A stretch of DNA of 64,000 nt, from the NCBI RefSeq assembly GCF_026342405.1, contig NZ_JAPEMU010000001.1, positions 7,998,001-8,062,000 on the forward strand. The letters are read 5' to 3'. The notes below the pieces were generated by a model. It did not search any database. It saw nothing but the letters and a program-made list of their open reading frames with translations, and was not told the DNA's origin. The position numbers were made by a program, and so were the translations under genes. Positions 62,441 to 64,000 of this stretch are shown piece by piece (position 1 is the stretch's first letter; every line of letters starts with the position of its first letter). This stretch comes from Kitasatospora sp. NBC_00240. GTDB lineage: Bacteria; Actinomycetota; Actinomycetes; Streptomycetales; Streptomycetaceae.

Positions 62441-63295
62441 ATGCCAGGAACCACCGGCCCCGCGCGCGCGGAACTCGGCGTGATCGGCGGCTCCGGCCTG
62501 TACGCCCTGCTCGACGACGTGACCGAGATCGCCGTCGACACCCCGTACGGGCCGCCCAGCGACTCGCTGTTCGTCGGCGAGGCGGCCGGCCGGCGGGTCG
62601 CCTTCCTGCCCCGCCACGGCCGCGGCCACCGGCTGCCGCCGCACCGCATCAACTACCGCGCCAACCTGTGGGCCCTGCAGTCACTCGGCGTACGGCAGAT
62701 GCTCGCCCCCTGCGCGGTCGGCGGGCTGCGCCCCGAGTACGGGCCTGGCACGCTGCTCGTCCCCGACCAGTTCGTGGACCGCACCTCCGGGCGGGTGCAG
62801 ACCTACTACGACGGCCGGCCGCTGCCCGACGGCACCGTCCCCGAGGTCGTGCACGTGTCGATGGCCGACCCGTACTGCCCGGACGGCCGTCGCACCGCTC
62901 TCGCCGCCGCCCGGGACGTCGCCTGGGAGCCCGTGGACAGCGGCACCCTGGTGGTGATCGAGGGCCCGCGCTTCTCCACCCGCGCCGAATCCCGCTGGTT
63001 CACCGCCAACGGCTGGTCGGTGGTCGGCATGACCGGGCACCCGGAGGCCGTCCTCGCCCGCGAACTCGGCCTCTGCTACACGTCCTTGGCCCTGGTGACC
63101 GACCTGGACGCGGGTGTGGGGAGCGGCGAGGGAGTCACCCACGGCGAGGTGCTGGCCGTCTTCGCCCGCAACGTCGACCGGCTGCGCACCGTCCTGTTCA
63201 AGGCCCTGGAGGGGCTGCCGGTCACCCGTGACTGCGTCTGCTCGCACGCCCTGGACGGGCTCGGCACGGGCCTGCCGGGCATTCCCTCGCCCTGA
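62441..63295 (+). CDS. mtnP: S-methyl-5'-thioadenosine phosphorylase
   Basis: A 284-residue trimeric purine nucleoside phosphorylase-type enzyme that splits methylthioadenosine with phosphate into adenine and methylthioribose 1-phosphate. Present are the IGGSGLY phosphate motif at residues 15-21, FLPRHGRGHRLPPHRINYRA, and the substrate-binding region GTLVVIEGPRFSTRAESRW to VVGMTGHPEAVLARE. ATG 62441 follows GAAAGG. Length normal. Linked to methionine salvage or polyamine and SAM by-product removal. No salvage neighbours beyond the next gene. Confidence 0.92.
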   Translation: MPGTTGPARAELGVIGGSGLYALLDDVTEIAVDTPYGPPSDSLFVGEAAGRRVAFLPRHGRGHRLPPHRINYRANLWALQSLGVRQMLAPCAVGGLRPEYGPGTLLVPDQFVDRTSGRVQTYYDGRPLPDGTVPEVVHVSMADPYCPDGRRTALAAARDVAWEPVDSGTLVVIEGPRFSTRAESRWFTANGWSVVGMTGHPEAVLARELGLCYTSLALVTDLDAGVGSGEGVTHGEVLAVFARNVDRLRTVLFKALEGLPVTRDCVCSHALDGLGTGLPGIPSP

Positions 63296-63366
63296 CCCCG
63301 GCCGCGCCGTTGAGTAGCAGCCCGGGGCGGCACGCCGCCGCCCGCCGACCTTGAGGGGGAGTCCCG

Positions 63367-63936
63367 ATGGCGGTGGAGATCGTCTACGAGACCCACGCGA
63401 CCACCACCGACAACGAGGCGGGCATCGCCACCGGCTGGCTACCGGGCCGGCTCTCGCCGATGGGCCGCCGCCAGGCGGTGGAGCTGGGCGAGCGACGGCG
63501 CGACGGCGGCTTCGCGGCGGTGTTCGTCTCCGACCTGCGTCGGGCGGTCGAGACCGCCCGCCTCGCCTTTCCCGACGGCCGGCCGCCCGTCCACCAGGAC
63601 GTCCGGCTGCGCGAGTGCCACTACGGCGAACTGGACGGCGGCCCGGCCGCCCGGGTCGCCGCGCGGCGGGCCCGGCACCTGGACGAGCCGTTCCCCGGCG
63701 GCGGGCAGAGCTACCGCCAAGTGCTCATCGCCACCGCCGACTTCCTGCGGGACCTGGCCGCCGGGAGGGACGGCGCCCGCGTCCTGGTGATCGCCCACTC
63801 GGCGAACCGGTGGGCCCTGGACTGCCTGCTCGCCGGGGCGCGGCCGGAGGATCTGGCGGTCGTTCCGCCCGCCTGGCGTCCTGGCTGGTACTACACGCTC
63901 ACCACCGACGGGCCGACCGCGCCGGGCGTCCGGTGA
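63367..63936 (+). CDS. histidine phosphatase-family protein
   Basis: A 189-residue phosphoglycerate-mutase-like protein. The catalytic histidine is His10 in VYETHATTTDNEAG, where the usual RHG is replaced by THA. The rest of the active-site set is recognisable: VSDLRRAVETA, RECHYGELDG and AHSANRWAL. The Arg-to-Thr change in the first motif recurs in an actinobacterial subgroup and may alter activity. ATG 63367 follows GAGGGGGA. Substrate unknown; probably a cytoplasmic phosphatase. Sixty-odd bases downstream of mtnP, so possibly co-transcribed. Confidence 0.85.
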   Translation: MAVEIVYETHATTTDNEAGIATGWLPGRLSPMGRRQAVELGERRRDGGFAAVFVSDLRRAVETARLAFPDGRPPVHQDVRLRECHYGELDGGPAARVAARRARHLDEPFPGGGQSYRQVLIATADFLRDLAAGRDGARVLVIAHSANRWALDCLLAGARPEDLAVVPPAWRPGWYYTLTTDGPTAPGVR

Positions 63937-63963
63937 AGCGGTCGGGCCGGGTCGGGAGCGGGC

Positions 63964-64000
63964 TCAGGCGCTCGGGGCGGGTGTGCGGCCCACCCGCAGC
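63964..64000 (-). CDS. 3' end of a leftward gene (partial)
   Basis: The TGA on the minus strand at 63964-63966 is preceded by codons reading LRVGRTPAPSA. Only 11 codons are inside the window, so no family can be assigned. Confidence 0.3.
   Translation of the reverse strand, partial: LRVGRTPAPSA

Overview
The window is about 73% GC with strongly GC-biased third codon positions, Shine-Dalgarno-type starts, Tat and Sec signal peptides, AfsR/SARP regulators, an ECF42 sigma factor and an LLM F420-type oxidoreductase. It looks like a chromosomal segment of a Streptomyces/Kitasatospora-like actinomycete, probably an accessory arm because of its many gene remnants. I saw no tRNA, rRNA, CRISPR array or intact insertion sequence.

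Layout. 0-7 kb: Lrp/AsnC regulator, alpha/beta hydrolase, small hypothetical gene, class A beta-lactamase, Rrf2 repressor divergent from an NAD(P)-binding oxidoreductase with paired operators, and an EamA permease. 7-14.4 kb: secreted beta-helix (GH55-like) protein under a GAGAGCGCTCTC operator, YciI-ECF42 pair, GH15 remnant, GH1 beta-glucosidase and a small secreted Cys-containing protein. 14.4-19.4 kb: two AfsR/SARP-NB-ARC regulators that both seem to start at CTG, with a small ORF between them. 19.4-25.8 kb: a fragment-rich stretch holding 3' ends of GH1 genes, pieces of a second pntB, and MarR, PucR and hydrolase fragments, among intact genes for a Zn-ribbon-like small protein, an aldo/keto reductase and an alpha/beta hydrolase. 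25.8-36.7 kb: PucR regulator, secreted lipase, epimerase-like protein, LLM oxidoreductase, a short Cys-containing leader peptide ahead of a CPHC thiol transferase, a secreted sphingomyelinase D/phospholipase D-like protein, and a Ser/Thr kinase with a ricin-type lectin domain. 36.9-40.9 kb: pntAB transhydrogenase and YdeI-like protein. 41-44.8 kb: O-methyltransferase and PobA-like flavin monooxygenase with a TTA codon, and an NTF2-like protein. 44.9-48.3 kb: very large secreted GH3 beta-glucosidase with PA14 and two almost identical F5/8C domains.

The most distinctive block is 49.0-56.2 kb. It is a tightly packed six-gene operon: DyP-type peroxidase, BBE-type FAD oxidase with both His and Cys flavin ligands, FAD-SLDH-like small subunit, GMC dehydrogenase with a predicted 3Fe-4S motif, VioB-like ferritin-fold protein and ABM-type monooxygenase. 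It ends in a 23-bp terminator stem. A Fur-family (CatR/FurA-like) repressor and katG follow directly, so a peroxide-producing and peroxide-using module appears to sit beside peroxide defence. I do not recognise the operon as a characterised pathway.

The right end carries an alpha/beta hydrolase, a small hypothetical gene, an LLM F420-type oxidoreductase, MTA phosphorylase, a histidine phosphatase-family protein and the 3' end of a leftward gene.
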